This document shows, piece after piece, positions 25,551 to 33,428 of a stretch of DNA of 64,000 nt. The notes below the pieces were generated by a model. That model was not told the origin of the DNA, did not search any database, and saw only the letters and a program-made list of their open reading frames with translations. The stretch comes from Betaproteobacteria bacterium (lineage in GTDB: Bacteria > Pseudomonadota > Gammaproteobacteria > Burkholderiales > Casimicrobiaceae). Both the position numbers and the translations under genes were made by a program. Each line of letters begins with the position of its first letter. Position 1 is the stretch's first letter. The stretch is from NCBI GenBank assembly GCA_004293675.1, contig READ01000013.1, positions 62,001-126,000 of the forward strand, written 5' to 3'.

Positions 25551-26894
25551 TTACCGCATCCTACAGCCCTTGTCGGCGACCACACCGGCCACGATCACGG
25601 GAATATTGAACAGCCCCAGCCCTTTGGCGGTTTCTGAGCAATCGGGAAGCTGCGCGTCTTGCACGTTTTTGGCCATGCGCTCGCGCTCAGTGAGCGATGG
25701 CGCCACCGACGGCGGCACGTTGGGGCGCTGAGCGTTCATCGCGCGCGCCGCATCTCGAGCGATCTTGGCGCGAGCCGCCGCGGGATCAAAACCGTCGATG
25801 AATCCGGGGCGTAGCGCGTTGGCGCTCCCCAGTGAAGGCGCTCCACTCGCGTTCGGTGAACTAGCTGCGCCCGGCGTTGCTGCGTTGGCGGCGTTGGCGG
25901 CACCGCTGCCATCGCTCGCTCTGCCGGGAAGAGTGACGGTAGCCCCTGCGCGCGCGCCACCAGCGGGTGCTGCAGCTGCCGCACCTCCGCTTGGACTCGC
26001 AGCAGCGGATGCTGCCGCAGAGGCGGCGGGCGCTGCCAGTGGTGACGGTGATGCCTGCGTCAAAGTCGGTGTGGCAGGTGTGGCGGCCGCAGCGGCAACG
26101 GGTGCGGCCGCAGTTGGCGTGGGCGCGGCGGCCACTGGCGGGGCGACTGGGGTGGCAGGCGTAACGGCCGCCGCGGATGGCGCAGGCGTAGCAGCCACCG
26201 GTGTCGGCGCAGCACGAACAGGCTCGGCGGCGGCAGTTTTTGGTGGTTCCACAGCCTTCGTCGGTTCGGGCGCTGCCTTGGGCGGCTCGCTCCTCACGGG
26301 TTCGGTCGTCGCGAGTTTTGGTGCTTCCACTTTCGGGGCTTCCGCCTTTGGCAATTCAACCGGCGGCGGCGCGGGCAATGGTCTCGGCACCTCAACCACG
26401 GGCGTGGCCACGGGATCGGGAAAGCTAAGCGCGGGCATCGCCTGCAACGGCTGCGGCATCGCCACGGGCGACTGCTTTTCGATGCGAATCGGTGGCGTGG
26501 CCGCTGCGGGTTCGGTCAACTTTGACAGCGTGGGTGGCGGAGTTGGGGGCGGTGACGGCGTTTCTACAAACTCAACGCGGGTCGTGTTGACGGGCGGCGG
26601 CTCGACCGCAACCGTCGTTCGGATCGGTTTGGCAATGCTTGGCTGCGGTTCGCGAGTCGGCACGCTACGCGACGTTGACGGCGGTAATTCAGCGTTGTTT
26701 GAAACGACCGGCGCGGGTGGCTTGGGTGCCTCAGCAATTCGGGCTCGCAGCGTGGTCGTTGAATCGCTGCTGGGCAGTGCAGGCGCGCTAAAACCAAAGC
26801 TGCTGCCGCCAAATTCAATGTTCGCCAACAGCAAATGCAAGGTGATTGATCCGACCACCGTCCACATCAGGCCAGCACGCGCACGCACATTCAT
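25551..26894 (-). CDS. Pro/Ala-rich membrane-anchored protein, TonB-like architecture, function unknown
   Basis: About 447 residues from the ATG at 26894; in-frame ATGs at 26903 and 26945 and a TTG at 26987 preceded by AAAGG are alternatives. A short basic N-terminus precedes one helix (GLMWTVVGSITLHLLLANIE), then some 300 residues of low-complexity Pro/Ala/Glu/Lys/Thr sequence, then a small conserved-looking C-terminal piece (NVQDAQLPDCSETAKGLGLF, two cysteines, ending DKGCRMR). The layout is like TonB or other periplasm-spanning proteins, but no TonB C-terminal domain is recognised. The opposite strand is also open for 409 codons, a by-product of the GC-rich low complexity. Confidence 0.72.
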   Translation of the reverse strand: MNVRARAGLMWTVVGSITLHLLLANIEFGGSSFGFSAPALPSSDSTTTLRARIAEAPKPPAPVVSNNAELPPSTSRSVPTREPQPSIAKPIRTTVAVEPPPVNTTRVEFVETPSPPPTPPPTLSKLTEPAAATPPIRIEKQSPVAMPQPLQAMPALSFPDPVATPVVEVPRPLPAPPPVELPKAEAPKVEAPKLATTEPVRSEPPKAAPEPTKAVEPPKTAAAEPVRAAPTPVAATPAPSAAAVTPATPVAPPVAAAPTPTAAAPVAAAAATPATPTLTQASPSPLAAPAASAAASAAASPSGGAAAAAPAGGARAGATVTLPGRASDGSGAANAANAATPGAASSPNASGAPSLGSANALRPGFIDGFDPAAARAKIARDAARAMNAQRPNVPPSVAPSLTERERMAKNVQDAQLPDCSETAKGLGLFNIPVIVAGVVADKGCRMR

Positions 26895-27023
26895 GTCGTG
26901 CATCAGGCTTCGTAAATTGGTGATGGGTAGCGTGTCAGCGTGCATGTTCCAAGAGTGTATTAGCAAGCGCGCTACCGACAACCGCAAGTGCTAGCCTTTC
27001 ATCATTCAGCAAAGGGCGTTTCC

Positions 27024-28763
27024 ATGAGCAACCAAAACCGTGACGATGACAAGAAGTTTCAAAGACGCAGCCAACAATGGTTCGGCAAGCTCGATAAAGA
27101 CGGCTTCGCGCATCGCTCGTGGATGAAAAACCAAGGTCATCCGAATGATTTGTTCGATGGTCGCCCGGTGATCGGCATTTGCAACACATGGAGTGAATTG
27201 AACCCATGTAACGCGCACTTCCGCGAGATCGCCGATTTCGTGAAAAAAGGCGTGTGGGAAGCGGGCGGTTGGCCGCTTGAATTTCCGGTGATGTCCACAG
27301 GCGAAGTATTGATGCGCCCCACGGCCATGCTCTATCGAAATCTTGTCAGCATGGACGTTGAAGAAAGCATTCGCGGCAATCCGATTGATGGCGTCGTGCT
27401 ACTCATGGGTTGCGACAAAACGACCCCATCGCTCATCATGGGCGCATCGTCGTGCGACATTCCCACGATTGGTTTATCCGGCGGGCCGATGCTCAAAGGC
27501 CGCTACAAAACCGAAACGCTCGGCAGCGGCACCGGCGTGTGGCAGATGAGCGAAAAAGTGCGCGGCGGCTTCATGAAGATCGAAGAATTCATGGACGCCG
27601 AAGCGGGCATGCATCGCAGCAAAGGCCATTGCATGACGATGGGCACGGCGAGCACGATGGCGAGCATGGTCGAATCGCTCGGCCTATCGCTGCCCGGCAA
27701 CGCAGCGATTCCAGCGGTCGATGCGCAGCGCTATCGCCTCGCGCAACTCACGGGGCGACGCATCGTGGACATGGTGCGCGAAGATTTGCGCCTCTCAAAA
27801 ATTCTCACGCGTCACGCGTTTGAAAACGCCATCAAAACACTCGCTGCAATCGGCGGATCAACGAATGCCGTTGTGCATCTGCTAGCAATCGCCGGACGCA
27901 TCGGCGTGAACTTAAAGCTCGATGATTTCGAGCTTGGTTCTGCGATGCCGAACTTGGTGGATATTCAACCGAGCGGCAAATACTTGATGGAAGATTTCTA
28001 TTACGCAGGCGGCCTGCCCGTCGTGCTCAAAGAAATCGCCGCGCACCTGCACGAAAACGCGCTCACCGCCAACGGAAAAACCATCGGCGAAAACATCGCC
28101 ACCGCCGAGAACTATGATGCCGACGTCATCCGCAGCATCGCGAACCCCTTCATGGCCAACGCTGGCATCACCATCCTGCGCGGCAATCTCGCCCCGAACG
28201 GCGCGGTGATCAAACCGAGCGCCGCAACGCCGCATCTCTTGCAACATCGCGGCAAAGCCGTCGTGTTCGAAACGATTGAAGCGCTGCACGAACGCATCAA
28301 CGACGAATCGCTCGACATCGATGAAAACTCCGTGATGGTGCTCAAAAACTGCGGCCCGAAAGGCTACCCCGGCATGGCTGAAGTCGGCAACATGCCGCTG
28401 CCACCCAAGGTCCTGCGCAAAGGCATCTCCGACATGGTTCGCGTGTCTGACGCGCGCATGAGCGGCACCGCCTACGGCACCGTCGTCCTCCACGCCGCAC
28501 CCGAAGCCGCCGCAGGCGGCCCGCTCGCCTTCGTACAAACTGGCGACTGGGTCACGCTAGACACCAAAGGCCGCGCGCTCAGCGTTGAAGTGAGTGACGC
28601 CGACATGGCGCGCAGAAAAGAAGGCTGGACCCCACCGAAACCGCCCATGGATCGCGGCTATTGGAAGCTCTACATCGATCACGTGCTCGGCGCAGACACG
28701 GGTGCGGATTTGGATTTCCTAGTTGGGAAGTCTGGGACGCCGGTGATGCGGGAGAGTCATTGA
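27024..28763 (+). CDS. IlvD/Edd-family dehydratase, likely L-arabinonate (pentonate) dehydratase
   Basis: 579 residues from the ATG at 27024, the length of the characterised Rhizobium L-arabinonate dehydratase. The [2Fe-2S] cluster cysteines fall at 62 (NPCN), 130 (MGCDKTTPS) and 203 (GHCMTMGTAS), an offset of three from the Rhizobium C59/C127/C200 set, and Lys132 follows Cys130 as in the family. Dehydrates aldonates to 2-keto-3-deoxy sugars acids. Branched-chain dihydroxyacid dehydratase (IlvD) is the main alternative but the pattern and the CNTWSELNPCN start favour the sugar-acid clade. No sugar pathway genes adjoin it. Confidence 0.85.
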   Translation: MSNQNRDDDKKFQRRSQQWFGKLDKDGFAHRSWMKNQGHPNDLFDGRPVIGICNTWSELNPCNAHFREIADFVKKGVWEAGGWPLEFPVMSTGEVLMRPTAMLYRNLVSMDVEESIRGNPIDGVVLLMGCDKTTPSLIMGASSCDIPTIGLSGGPMLKGRYKTETLGSGTGVWQMSEKVRGGFMKIEEFMDAEAGMHRSKGHCMTMGTASTMASMVESLGLSLPGNAAIPAVDAQRYRLAQLTGRRIVDMVREDLRLSKILTRHAFENAIKTLAAIGGSTNAVVHLLAIAGRIGVNLKLDDFELGSAMPNLVDIQPSGKYLMEDFYYAGGLPVVLKEIAAHLHENALTANGKTIGENIATAENYDADVIRSIANPFMANAGITILRGNLAPNGAVIKPSAATPHLLQHRGKAVVFETIEALHERINDESLDIDENSVMVLKNCGPKGYPGMAEVGNMPLPPKVLRKGISDMVRVSDARMSGTAYGTVVLHAAPEAAAGGPLAFVQTGDWVTLDTKGRALSVEVSDADMARRKEGWTPPKPPMDRGYWKLYIDHVLGADTGADLDFLVGKSGTPVMRESH

Positions 28764-28822
28764 CTCGGTTCGACGCGATCCCCTGTTAGCGCACGGGACT
28801 CAACGCAGCACTCACACGTACT

Positions 28823-28854
28823 CCGTTCGTGGTGAGCTTGTCGAACCATGAACG
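28823..28854. repeat. TTCGTGGTGAGC...GAACCATGAACG dispersed unit, single copy
   Basis: CCGTTCGTGGTGAGCTTGTC then GAACCATGAACG, the same unit found at 24062 (inverted) and in the cluster at 39609-39951. Lies between the dehydratase and the DUF4160 pseudogene. Confidence 0.7.
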
Positions 28855-28875
28855 CGAATGAAGTAGGATATTGAA

Positions 28876-29111
28876 ATGCCAGTCGTCTTTCGCCACAAAG
28901 GATATCGCTTTTTCTTCTACTCCAACGAGGGCAACCCGCCCGCATCCATGCGATCGGTCAAAGCGGCGAAGCGAAATTTTGGGTGATGCCAACCGTCAGT
29001 CTTGCTACGAGCGACGGACTCAATGCCCGCACACTGCGGGAGTTGGAAGAAGCCGTGGTCGCAAACGCAAAACTCATTCAGGAGACATGGAATGAATATT
29101 TCCGCGCTTAG
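28876..29111 (+). pseudogene. DUF4160 gene interrupted by a frameshift
   Basis: The frame from the ATG at 28876 gives MPVVFRHKGYRFFFYSNEGN, the DUF4160 N-terminus, then breaks near 28939 in a CCC run. Adding one C restores the rest: PRIHAIGQSGEAKFWV, then a C-terminal region ending NAKLIQETWNEYF at the TAG at 29109. A complete gene would be about 78 residues. DUF4160 proteins pair with DUF2442 proteins in what look like toxin-antitoxin modules; the partner overlaps its 3' end. Either decay or a base-calling error explains the break. Confidence 0.7.
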
Positions 29112-29340
29112 TGTCACATTCGATGCTGACACGTTTGCCGTCGAACTTTCCGATGGGCGAACGATTCGTGTGCCGCTCGTTTGGTTTCCGTGCTTGCTGC
29201 ACGTGTCGCCGGAGCAGCGCATGCAGTATGAACTCAGCGCACGCGGCATTCATTGGGATGCGATTGATGAAGACGTGTCAGTGGATGGATTGCTGGCGGG
29301 GCGAGGGGATATGTCTTGGCCGATGGCGGCTGCGGCGTAA
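29092..29340 (+). CDS. DUF2442 protein, likely antitoxin partner of DUF4160
   Basis: 82 residues from the ATG at 29092, which overlaps the end of the DUF4160 frame by 20 bases. Recognised by FDADTFAVELSDGRTIRVPL and HWDAIDEDVSVDGLLAGRGD. Intact although its partner is frameshifted. DUF2442 members are small proteins thought to be DNA-binding antitoxins; that role is inferred from pairing. Confidence 0.85.
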   Translation: MNISALSVTFDADTFAVELSDGRTIRVPLVWFPCLLHVSPEQRMQYELSARGIHWDAIDEDVSVDGLLAGRGDMSWPMAAAA

Positions 29341-29413
29341 CGCATCACAAACATAGCGTGGGCTCGGATTTCTGCCCCGGGAAATACGGAGCACCGCTGA
29401 CGCGGAAAACTCA

Positions 29414-29944
29414 TTGAACAAGAAAGAATTTGAAGAACTCGTCGCACCGAAGCCGATGATGAGTGATTGGACAAGGCGAGCGATAAAGTACATGCTCGTA
29501 ATCGTGACCGTTGAGTGCTTTCTCCTCTGGGGCGTTTGGAATACTGCGTATTTGGCGGTCGCGGCGTTGCATGTGCATGCCAACGGATGGACGGAGACTA
29601 CGGGAAGGGTCACGTCGCGCTCGACGACAAAACACAAGGAAATTTTTGTCGAATTTGTGAATCGCGAAGGTAAAACGCAATCTCTCGCGCAACCGATTGG
29701 GAGCGACGGCGGACCAAACGGGCAGTATTGGGCGGGTTATCGGTCGGGAGATACTGTGCCAGTTTTTGTGAGCAAGTCACTACCGAGTTTTGCGCAGCTG
29801 GACAAATCCTTCGGTGCCGAAATAGGTGATTCAATCGACTTTGGTTTGCGCGCACTGTTTTTTCTCGTTCTGGCGGTTTCGTTTGCGTGGTTGGCGAAAG
29901 AGGCGTACTGCCGTGATCGATCACAGGAACCACGGTCGTCGTAG
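29414..29944 (+). CDS. DUF3592-like membrane protein
   Basis: 176 residues from a TTG at 29414. Two membrane helices (AIKYMLVIVTVECFLLWGVW near the N-terminus and ALFFLVLAVSFAWLAKEAY at the C-terminus) flank a soluble beta-rich stretch (TETTGRVTSRST...EFVNREGKTQS...YRSGDTVPVFVS), the usual shape of DUF3592. No function known. Downstream of the DUF2442 gene by 73 bp. Confidence 0.7.
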   Translation: MNKKEFEELVAPKPMMSDWTRRAIKYMLVIVTVECFLLWGVWNTAYLAVAALHVHANGWTETTGRVTSRSTTKHKEIFVEFVNREGKTQSLAQPIGSDGGPNGQYWAGYRSGDTVPVFVSKSLPSFAQLDKSFGAEIGDSIDFGLRALFFLVLAVSFAWLAKEAYCRDRSQEPRSS

Positions 29945-29964
29945 CCGCTGCCTAGTTCTCCCGC

Positions 29965-30093
29965 GTGAAACTGCTTCTCGACGAAAACTTGTCGCGCCGA
30001 CTGGTTGCGCCGCTTCAAGAAATCTATCCCGGTACAACGCAAGTCGAATTCGTGGGGCTCGCGGGCGTTGACGATGTCGTCATTTGCGAGCGC
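29965..30093 (+). pseudogene. DUF5615 (PIN-like) gene, truncated by a repeat element
   Basis: From the GTG at 29965 the first about 43 codons match DUF5615: MKLLLDENLSRRLVAPLQEI, then GTTQVEFVGLAGVDDVVI. The frame then runs into a dispersed repeat (from 30094) that replaces the remainder with unrelated codons up to 30246. DUF5615 proteins are PIN-like nucleases paired with DUF433 antitoxins; no DUF433 gene is seen upstream. Remnant of a toxin gene. Confidence 0.6.
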
Positions 30094-30310
30094 GTAGGTC
30101 AGACACCCAAAGGGGTTCCGATTCGTAACCCCACCGCAGGCAAAACAACCGCAACCCATCACACCACCGTTTCGGCGGAACCCCTTCGGGTATCCGCCCT
30201 ACATTTCCCGAAACTCGAAAATGCCGCTTGCCTGAACGCCCAATGAAATGGATGTTGCGGCGATGCATCGGCCTGAAAGCGTCATTTCATTGGGCGTCTG
30301 GCGAGGGTAG
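30094..30310. repeat. Island-flanking repeat, left copy
   Basis: The first 109 bp (30094-30202) are bounded by near-perfect 27-bp inverted repeats beginning GTAGGTCAGACACCCAAAGG and ending in CTTCGGGTATCCGCCCTAC. A second hairpin follows: CGCCCAATGAAATG at 30237-30250 and CATTTCATTGGGCG at 30283-30296. The whole block recurs in direct orientation at 31794, exactly 1700 bp away. Confidence 0.8.
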
Positions 30311-30401
30311 TTTTCACGCTTTTGATTGCTCGGCTTGCGGTTTTCTCGTCGGCAAGCTGGGGGCAGCGATAACGAGACTGCGTCATTGATATAGTTCACC
30401 C

Positions 30402-30692
30402 ATGAACCGCGAACAAGCACTCTCCGTATTGGCGAAACTGAAACCGCAACTGCAAAAGCAGTTCGGTGTGAGTGAGCTTGCGCTTTTTGGTTCGGCTGCG
30501 CGCGACGAGCTTCGCGAGGGCAGCGATATCGATGTGCTGGTCCGTTTCGATTCGCCCGCCATCTCATCGCGGTACTTCGGCGTTCAATTCGCGATTGAGG
30601 ATGCGCTCGGCATGCCTGTCGATTTAGTGACCGATAGGGCATTGCGCAAAGAACTCAAGCCGTTCGTGGAAAAGGATCGAATTCTTGTCTGA
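30402..30692 (+). CDS. mntA: MNT-domain nucleotidyltransferase, MntA antitoxin
   Basis: 96 residues with the minimal nucleotidyltransferase motif GSAARDELREGSDIDVLV (GSx10DxD), the catalytic aspartates intact. MntA proteins AMPylate their HEPN partner to silence it. The next gene overlaps by eight bases and encodes that HEPN protein, the standard type VII toxin-antitoxin order. Confidence 0.9.
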   Translation: MNREQALSVLAKLKPQLQKQFGVSELALFGSAARDELREGSDIDVLVRFDSPAISSRYFGVQFAIEDALGMPVDLVTDRALRKELKPFVEKDRILV

Positions 30693-31020
30693 GCGGGCGT
30701 GGCATTTGTATGTCGGCGACATGCTGCTATTCGCGCAGCGCGTGATGACCTACACAGACGGTATGAATCAAGGTCGCTTCGTCGCGAGCGCGCTCACGTA
30801 CGACGCCACGCTGCGCAATCTCGAACTGATCGGCGAGGCTGCCAGCAAAGTTCCAACCGACGTCCAAGCGACGATGCCACAAATTCCATGGCGGCAAATC
30901 ATTGCAACACGAAACCGTGTGATTCACGGCTATCTCGGCCTGGACAACGACACGCTTTGGAGCATTATTCAAACCGATGTTCCTGCGTTAATCGTTGAGC
31001 TTGAAAAGTTAACACTGTGA
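30685..31020 (+). CDS. hepT: HEPN-domain RNase toxin HepT (DUF86)
   Basis: 111 residues from a TTG at 30685. All-alpha HEPN fold with the catalytic Rx4H motif RNRVIHGY; the Tyr following is the residue AMPylated by MntA in characterised pairs. Acts as an RNase when not modified. Translation is coupled to mntA by overlap. Confidence 0.9.
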   Translation: MSERAWHLYVGDMLLFAQRVMTYTDGMNQGRFVASALTYDATLRNLELIGEAASKVPTDVQATMPQIPWRQIIATRNRVIHGYLGLDNDTLWSIIQTDVPALIVELEKLTL

Positions 31021-31196
31021 AAGCAGCCGTAGGGAACGTCCACATCGGTTCGAGCGTTGATAGTTTCTTCGCCGAAGAGGGTTTGCTAGCAGAAATAGAA
31101 ACAATTGCCGCCACGCGCGTCATTGAAATTGCGCCTCAGAAAGTGAATGGATCAATGACTGCCGTACTCAGCGGGAAACCCGTGGGAGAATGCCGC
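31017..31196 (+). pseudogene. Possible remnant of an XRE-type antitoxin N-terminus
   Basis: The codons after the GTG at 31017 read VHIGSSVDSFFAEEGLLAEI, a pattern seen at the start of small HTH antitoxins (hIGSsfddFL.EEG) often found behind RelE/HigB toxins. The expected helix-turn-helix does not follow; instead the frame passes into the next gene's ribosome-binding site. No toxin gene is upstream. Call is by resemblance only. Confidence 0.35.
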
Positions 31197-31400
31197 ATGG
31201 CTATCGCAAAAGTTGTCCGCAAAACCACGCTTCACGAGGCGAATGATGATGCGCGTGATTTGGCGTATTGGTTGTCGCGTCCGATGGCGGAGCGGATTGC
31301 TGCCGTTGAGGAATTGCGTCGCCCTGTGATTGAGGCATTGCCGCTTGCTGAACAAAGACTTCAAAGAGTTTATCGAGTCACTACGCTCAAGCGGGGTTGA
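31197..31400 (+). CDS. Small protein of an AbiEii-type nucleotidyltransferase module
   Basis: 67 residues from the ATG at 31197 with a GGGAGAA ribosome site. Sequence DLAYWLSRPMAERIAAVEEL and RLQRVYRV is typical of a short protein routinely encoded immediately before AbiEii/DUF6036-like nucleotidyltransferases. The pair resembles a toxin-antitoxin unit, with this as possible antitoxin; activity has to my knowledge not been generally established. Overlaps the next gene by 56 bases. Confidence 0.7.
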   Translation: MAIAKVVRKTTLHEANDDARDLAYWLSRPMAERIAAVEELRRPVIEALPLAEQRLQRVYRVTTLKRG

Positions 31401-31797
31401 TTTCCTAGTGGTGGGCGCGCATGCGCTTGCCGCTCACGGGAAACCACGCTACACGGGTGATCTCGACATTTGGGTACGCCCCGAGAAAGCCAATATCGAA
31501 CGCTTGCTGAGTGCGCTCAATGCATTCGGTTTCGATTCGCTTGGATTGAACGCTGCGGATTTCGAAACGCCCGAAGCGATGGTGCAGCTCGGCTATCCCC
31601 CTGCGCGCATCGATTTACTCACGGCGATTGACGGCGTTAAATTTGATGAGGCGTTTGCACACAAACTCGAGTGCAATGTGAATGGCACACTGCTTCCCGT
31701 GATCTCGATCGACGACCTCATTCGCAACAAATTGGCCGTCGGGCGACCGAAGGATTTGGCGGACGTAGAAATGCTGCGCAATGATCAACCAAGGTAG
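31345..31797 (+). CDS. AbiEii/DUF6036-like nucleotidyltransferase
   Basis: About 150 residues from the TTG at 31345 (MLNKDFKEFIESL), preceded by GAGG at a suitable distance; a TTG at 31330 is the alternative. The nucleotidyltransferase core is present: VVGAHALAAHGKPRYTGDLD with GDLDIWV as the catalytic DxD. The last codons and the TAG come from the following repeat, so the natural C-terminus may have been trimmed by a few residues. Confidence 0.8.
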   Translation: MLNKDFKEFIESLRSSGVDFLVVGAHALAAHGKPRYTGDLDIWVRPEKANIERLLSALNAFGFDSLGLNAADFETPEAMVQLGYPPARIDLLTAIDGVKFDEAFAHKLECNVNGTLLPVISIDDLIRNKLAVGRPKDLADVEMLRNDQPR

Positions 31798-32010
31798 GTC
31801 GGACACCCGAAGGGGTTCCGACGCGTAATCCCGCCAGAGGAAAAACAACCTCAACCTCTGACCCGACCGTTTCGGCGGAACCCTTTCGGATATCCGCCCT
31901 ACGTTTCACAAAACTCGAAAATGCCGCTTGCCTAAACGCCCAATGAAATGGACGTAGTGGCGACTCATCGACCTCAATACGCCATTTCATGCGGTTTTCC
32001 GAGAAGGTTA
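31794..32010. repeat. Island-flanking repeat, right copy
   Basis: Direct copy of the 30094 block. Inverted ends at 31794-31902 (again 109 bp) start GTAGGTCGGACACCCGAAGG and end ATATCCGCCCTAC. The second hairpin is decayed: CGCCCAATGAAATGG at 31937 against CGCCATTTCATGCGG. The block's first bases provide the stop codon of the nucleotidyltransferase. Confidence 0.8.
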
Positions 32011-32068
32011 CCTTCGATTGATAGCGTTCGCAGATAAGCTGTGGAAATCTCCTTTGAAGAAACTCAAT

Positions 32069-33388
32069 ATGAAAATTTCGCGATACTTTGGCGCGGCTGC
32101 GGCGCTGTTTTGTGTAACGGGCTCTGTCGCGCAGACTGGCGCGCCTTCGATCTCGGCACCGGTGGAGCAAACGTTTCAGAGGATGCTTGCGGCGCCCGTT
32201 GTGAAATCCGCATTGGCGGCGATTGAAGCGGACGACGAGCGCACGCTCCGAGATCAGATTGAGTTGACGGAAGTTCCTGCGCCGCCATTTAAAGAGGCGG
32301 TGAAGGCAGCTGAGTTTTTGAAGCGGGTGCGGGCGATGGGATTTGCCGATTCGAGGATTGATTCCGAGGGTAATGTGATCGCGGTGCGCAAAGGCGTAGG
32401 CAACGGGCCGACGCTCGTGGTGTCGGCGCACCTTGATACGGTGTTTCCCGAGGGCACCGATGTGAAGGTGAAGAAACAGGGCGAGCGCTATTTAGCGCCG
32501 GGGATTTATGACGACAATCGCGGGCTCGCGGCGCTGCTATCGGTGATGCGGGCGATGCAGGGCGGGCAGATGAAAACGACGGGCGACGTGTGGTTTGTGG
32601 CGACGGTGGGTGAGGAAGAGCTGGGCGATTTGCGCGGCGTGAAGGCGCTGTTTCGCGATAACAAAAACATCGACGGTTTCATTTCGCTCGATGGGCTCGG
32701 CATTGATCGCGTGGTGAATGCGGCAACCGGGAGTCGCCGATTTAAGATTGGTTATGTGGGCCCCGGCGGTCACAGCTTCGCGGCGTTTGGCATGCCCAGT
32801 GCTACGCACGCGATGGGTCGCGCGATAGCCAAAATGGCCGATGTGGAAACGCCGACAAATCCAAAAACCACGTTCACCGTGGGCACGGTCAAAGGCGGCA
32901 CGTCGGTCAACGCCATCGCGGCCGACGCTGAAATCGGGCTCGACATGCGCTCCAACAGCGCCGCGGAGCTTGCGAAGTTAGAAGAAAAAATGCTCGCCAT
33001 TGCGCGCGCCGCGGCCGACGAAGAGAACGCTCGGTGGAAGCTGCCGGGAAGGATCAAGGCCGAGATCAAATTGGTCGGTGATCGCCCCGCAGGTTCGCAA
33101 GCCATCGATAGCGTGATCACGCAAATCGGCGTGCGCTCGGCGCAGGCCTTAGGCGTGAAGGAGTTTTCGATTGCTGCGTCGAGCACAGACAGCAACACGC
33201 CCATCGCACTGGGCATACCAGCGATTACGTTAGGCGGTGGCGGCATCGGCGGCGGATCGCATTCGCCGGGTGAATGGTATTCACCGCTCAATGCGTGGCT
33301 CGGTCCGCAGAACACCATGCTGGCCACGCTTGCCTTGGCGGGGATCGAGGGTGTGAGCGAGCCGCTTTTGATGAAGCGAGCTCGATAA
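32069..33388 (+). CDS. M20-family metallopeptidase, exported
   Basis: 439 residues from the ATG at 32069, which starts a signal peptide (KISRYFGAAAALFCVTGSVAQ). The di-zinc site is visible: SAHLDTVFPEG (His, Asp), DDNRGLAALLS (bridging Asp), VGEEELGDLRG (catalytic Glu pair) and a C-terminal GGGSHSPGEW His. PepT/M20-like aminopeptidase of the periplasm or cell surface. Stand-alone gene. Confidence 0.88.
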   Translation: MKISRYFGAAAALFCVTGSVAQTGAPSISAPVEQTFQRMLAAPVVKSALAAIEADDERTLRDQIELTEVPAPPFKEAVKAAEFLKRVRAMGFADSRIDSEGNVIAVRKGVGNGPTLVVSAHLDTVFPEGTDVKVKKQGERYLAPGIYDDNRGLAALLSVMRAMQGGQMKTTGDVWFVATVGEEELGDLRGVKALFRDNKNIDGFISLDGLGIDRVVNAATGSRRFKIGYVGPGGHSFAAFGMPSATHAMGRAIAKMADVETPTNPKTTFTVGTVKGGTSVNAIAADAEIGLDMRSNSAAELAKLEEKMLAIARAAADEENARWKLPGRIKAEIKLVGDRPAGSQAIDSVITQIGVRSAQALGVKEFSIAASSTDSNTPIALGIPAITLGGGGIGGGSHSPGEWYSPLNAWLGPQNTMLATLALAGIEGVSEPLLMKRAR

Positions 33389-33428
33389 GCCGAAGTCTGA
33401 ATAGGATCAACAGCGGAATTCTTGTCGT

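Noticed and set aside
25765-26994. 409-codon open frame on the plus strand opposite the Pro/Ala-rich gene
   Set aside because: Almost pure Ala/Gly/Thr with no domain; the minus strand has a membrane helix and a defined tail, so this is the mirror of GC-rich low complexity.
27912-28538. 208-codon minus-strand frame inside the dehydratase gene
   Set aside because: Antisense to conserved catalytic sequence; composition is a by-product of codon bias.
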